Of a stretch of 16,707 nucleotides of DNA, positions 14,573 through 16,707 are shown one piece after another. This DNA comes from GCA-020356105 sp041602815 (lineage in GTDB: Bacteria > Pseudomonadota > Alphaproteobacteria > UBA8366 > JADFVY01), in NCBI GenBank assembly GCA_041602815.1, contig JBFIFO010000088.1, positions 1 to 16,707 on the forward strand. The letters are read 5' to 3'. Position 1 is the stretch's first letter. Every line of letters starts with the position of its first letter. Made by a program: the position numbers and the translations under genes. A model generated the notes under the pieces. That model was not told the origin of the DNA. It ran no database searches and worked only from the letters and a program-made list of their open reading frames with translations.

Positions 14573-16253
14573 CATCCCGCCCGGCCTGCTCCTCGTTCTC
14601 GGTGCGCTGGTGGCGCCGGTCCTGCCCGGGCGCGTGAGGAACGTCTATTTGCTTGCCCTGCCGGCGGTCGGGTTGGCGGGGCTGATCGGCCTCGAGCACG
14701 GAATCTACGGGGAATTCGAAGTCTTCGGCTACCAGCTCGCCGTCGTCCGTGTCGACAAGTTGAGCCTGCTCTTCGGCTATATATTCCATATCGCCGCCTT
14801 GCTGAGCGTGATCTATGCGCTGCACGTCACCGACCGCGTCCAGGCGGTGGCCGGCATGGTCTATGTCGGCAGCGCCGTCGGCGCGGTGTTCGCGGGCGAC
14901 CTGATCACGCTGTTCATCTATTGGGAGGGCACTGCGGTCGCGTCCGTCTTCCTGATCTGGGCGCGCCGGACGGAACGCGCCTACAACGCCGGCATGCGCT
15001 ACCTCATCATCCAGGTCGGGTCCGGGGTCCTGCTGCTTGCCGGCGCCATTGTTCACGTCGCCGAGTCCGGTTCGCTCGCCTTCGACAGGATCGGCCTCGA
15101 CGGCTTGGCCGGGACGTTGATATTCTTGGCTTTCGGCATCAAATGCGCCTTTCCGCTGCTGCATAACTGGTTGCAGGACGCCTATCCGGAGGCGACCGTC
15201 ACCGGAACGGTGTTCCTGAGCGCCTTTACCACGAAACTGGCGGTCTACGCGCTGGCCCGCGGGTTCGCCGGTACCGAGATGCTGATCTGGATCGGTGCGA
15301 CGATGACCGCGTTTCCCATCTTCTACGCGGTGATTGAGAACGACCTGCGGCGCGTGCTCGCCTACAGCCTGAACAACCAGCTCGGCTTCATGGTGGTCGG
15401 CATCGGCATCGGCACCGAGTTGTCGCTCAACGGTACCGCGGCCCACGCCTTCTCGCATATTCTCTATAAAGCGCTGCTGTTCATGTCGATGGGTGCCGTG
15501 TTATTGCGCACGGGCACCATCAAGGGCTCCGAACTCGGGGGGCTGTACAAGTCGATGCCGTTGACCACCGGGTTTTGTATCGTCGGTGCTGCGTCCATCT
15601 CCGCCTTTCCTTTGTTCAGCGGATTCATCTCCAAGTCGCTGATCCTGACCGCGGCGGCCGACGGGCATTACACGCTGACCTGGCTCGTCCTGTTGTTCGC
15701 CTCCGCCGGCGTCTTCCATCATTCAGGCATCAAGATTCCGTATTTCGCGTTCTTCGCCCACGATTCCGGCATTCGCTGCAAGGAGGCCCCGATCAACATG
15801 CTGGTCGCCATGGGCATCACCGCATTCCTCTGCGTCGCCATCGGCGTGTGGCCCGATCCGCTCTATGCGCTGTTGCCCTACCCGGTGGACTATGCCCCGT
15901 ATACGACCACGCACGTCATCACGCAGCTTCAGCTCCTGCTCTTTTCGGCGCTGGCCTTCGCCGTGCTCATGCGCACCGGGATCTACCCGCCGGAGCAGCG
16001 GTCCGTGAACCTGGACTTCGACTGGTCGTATCGCCGCCTGTTGCTGGTTGTTGCCAGCTTCGCTATGGCCTACGGGCGCTCAACCCGCGAACGGTTGATC
16101 GCCACGGCCGAACGTCGCATCGAGCGCTTCATAGCCCGGCTCTATCATCATCACGGCCCACAGGGGCCGTTAGCGCGGACCTGGCTGACCGGCAGCACGG
16201 CACTGTGGATGGCGCTGCTGCTGGGCACCTACCTTCTGCTCTACTACGTGTGA
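14562..16253 (+). CDS. Mrp-type antiporter subunit D, third copy, with C-terminal extension
   Basis: This 563-residue protein is longer than the other D-type copies. It has about 14 membrane helices, with E122 (LFIYWEGTAVAS), K194 (FGIKCAFPLLHNWLQDAYPE), K225 (TTKLAVYALAR) and K303 (HILYKALLFMSMGAVLLRTG). The proton-path set is therefore intact, although the sequence differs clearly from the first two. After about residue 440 it has an extra part: a hydrophobic helix near 455-470, an amphipathic stretch with RSTRERLIATAERRIERFIA, a HHH cluster, and a final helix (ALWMALLLGTYLLLYYV). This may be a lateral arm like that of NuoL or MrpA (inference). Its start is inside the small membrane gene, with GAGGA at 14552-14556. 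Confidence 0.92.
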   Translation: MIGSIPPGLLLVLGALVAPVLPGRVRNVYLLALPAVGLAGLIGLEHGIYGEFEVFGYQLAVVRVDKLSLLFGYIFHIAALLSVIYALHVTDRVQAVAGMVYVGSAVGAVFAGDLITLFIYWEGTAVASVFLIWARRTERAYNAGMRYLIIQVGSGVLLLAGAIVHVAESGSLAFDRIGLDGLAGTLIFLAFGIKCAFPLLHNWLQDAYPEATVTGTVFLSAFTTKLAVYALARGFAGTEMLIWIGATMTAFPIFYAVIENDLRRVLAYSLNNQLGFMVVGIGIGTELSLNGTAAHAFSHILYKALLFMSMGAVLLRTGTIKGSELGGLYKSMPLTTGFCIVGAASISAFPLFSGFISKSLILTAAADGHYTLTWLVLLFASAGVFHHSGIKIPYFAFFAHDSGIRCKEAPINMLVAMGITAFLCVAIGVWPDPLYALLPYPVDYAPYTTTHVITQLQLLLFSALAFAVLMRTGIYPPEQRSVNLDFDWSYRRLLLVVASFAMAYGRSTRERLIATAERRIERFIARLYHHHGPQGPLARTWLTGSTALWMALLLGTYLLLYYV

Positions 16254-16254
16254 C

Positions 16255-16271
16255 CGGGGCGGCCGGCCCCG
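16255..16271 (+). terminator. Possible terminator hairpin after the mrp operon
   Basis: CGGGGC (16255-16260) and GCCCCG (16266-16271) form a perfect 6-bp stem with the 5-base loop GGCCG, one base after the last stop codon and followed by ATTT. The U-tract is poor, so termination strength is uncertain. The rest of the gap up to 16361 is GC-rich, and I see no convincing promoter in it. Confidence 0.38.
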
Positions 16272-16361
16272 ATTTCCGGGCTGGCAATCGCCGCCGCTTC
16301 GCCTAAGTCTAGGAAGGGGCGTCCGCGGGGCGCCGCGCCGACGCAACCATCCCGGGGGAAC

Positions 16362-16707
16362 ATGCGCAAGCCGAAGCTGATGAGGGAATCGGCGAACCGG
16401 CCCCGCAAGGGCAACGAGTGGCGCGCGATCGTCACGCTGCTGCCGTATCTGTGGCCGCGCGACTCGCTGGAGCTGCGCGGGCGGGTGGTCGTCGCCGCGC
16501 TGCTGCTGGTCGGCGCCAAGCTGACCAATGTCTACGTCCCGGTCCTCTACAAGCAGGCGGTCGACATCCTGACCGGCGCGGCCGGCGCCGTGATCGCCCT
16601 GCCGGTCGGCCTGCTGGTCGCCTACGGCCTGGCGCGGACCTTCTCTGTTGCCTTTGGCGAGATGCGCGATGCGGTGTTCGCCAAGGTCGTGCAGCGGGCG
16701 ATGCGCA
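16362..16707 (+). CDS. ABC exporter, Atm1-like (partial, N-terminus only)
   Basis: The open frame runs from the ATG at 16362 to the window end, 115 codons. After a basic N-terminus (MRKPKLMRESANRPRKGNEW) it reads LLPYLWPRDSLELRGRVVVA, then LVGAKLTNVYVPVLYKQAVD and LPVGLLVAYGLARTFSVAFG. These are typical of the first two membrane helices of Atm1/HMT1-type half transporters, as is the end FGEMRDAVFAKVVQRAMR. Such proteins form homodimers that export glutathione-bound compounds linked to Fe-S and heavy-metal handling. The ATPase domain lies outside the window, so the call rests on the membrane part. GGGGGAA precedes the ATG. Confidence 0.83.
   Translation, partial: MRKPKLMRESANRPRKGNEWRAIVTLLPYLWPRDSLELRGRVVVAALLLVGAKLTNVYVPVLYKQAVDILTGAAGAVIALPVGLLVAYGLARTFSVAFGEMRDAVFAKVVQRAMR

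Noticed and set aside
12707..14575. Minus-strand open frame of 622 codons
   Set aside because: It is antisense to the second D-type antiporter gene and the small membrane gene. It is highly charged and of low complexity, and has no ribosome binding site tied to a neighbour.
8829..16253. Complex I or membrane-bound hydrogenase operon
   Set aside because: The MrpE, F, G and B signatures define an Mrp-type module, and no NuoB/C/D/H/I- or hydrogenase-like redox subunit is present in the window.

Overview
The window is GC-rich and gene-dense, and reads as chromosomal DNA of a denitrification-capable alphaproteobacterium. A Rhodospirillales-like lineage is my inference from the protein styles and the mix of genes; no rRNA or other taxonomic marker is present. 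Genes are packed with ATGA, TGATG and TAATG overlaps. I found no tRNA, rRNA, insertion sequence or CRISPR array, and no gene-free stretch over 300 bases; the longest gap is about 204 bases (8625-8828).

Region 1 (1-3864, + strand) is the 3' end of a nir operon for heme d1, the cofactor of cd1 nitrite reductase. It holds the C-terminus of a NirL-type siroheme decarboxylase subunit, then nirG, nirH, the radical SAM enzyme nirJ, and a cytochrome c plus d1-propeller protein best read as NirN. The order L-G-H-J-N matches the late part of known nir clusters. Together these genes trim siroheme side chains, install the oxo groups and finish the acrylate side chain in the periplasm.

Region 2 (3936-4820, + strand) is a single alpha/beta hydrolase of unknown substrate. 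It converges on region 3.

Region 3 (4834-8624, - strand) is a set related to molybdenum hydroxylases (CO dehydrogenase/xanthine dehydrogenase family). In transcription order it holds a membrane-anchored CoxG-like protein, an ECF sigma factor, its membrane anti-sigma factor, a 2Fe-2S subunit (CoxS-like), an FAD subunit (CoxM-like) and a small DUF6614-like protein. The molybdopterin-binding large subunit is not in the window.

Region 4 (8829-16253, + strand) is an Mrp-type cation/proton antiporter operon in the order E-F-G-A'(C-terminal part of MrpA)-B-C-D-D-small membrane protein-D. Full-length MrpA is absent. Instead there are three different antiporter-like subunits, each keeping the key Glu and Lys residues. 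A good sigma70-like promoter lies upstream at 8740-8769. The A' gene has no convincing standard start codon: homology and the ribosome binding site both point to an ATC at 9954.

Region 5 (16362 to the window end, + strand) is the N-terminus of an Atm1-like ABC exporter.

The most unusual parts are the Mrp-like complex with three D-type subunits and a small unknown membrane protein, and the Mo-hydroxylase set that lacks its catalytic subunit but carries an embedded sigma/anti-sigma pair.
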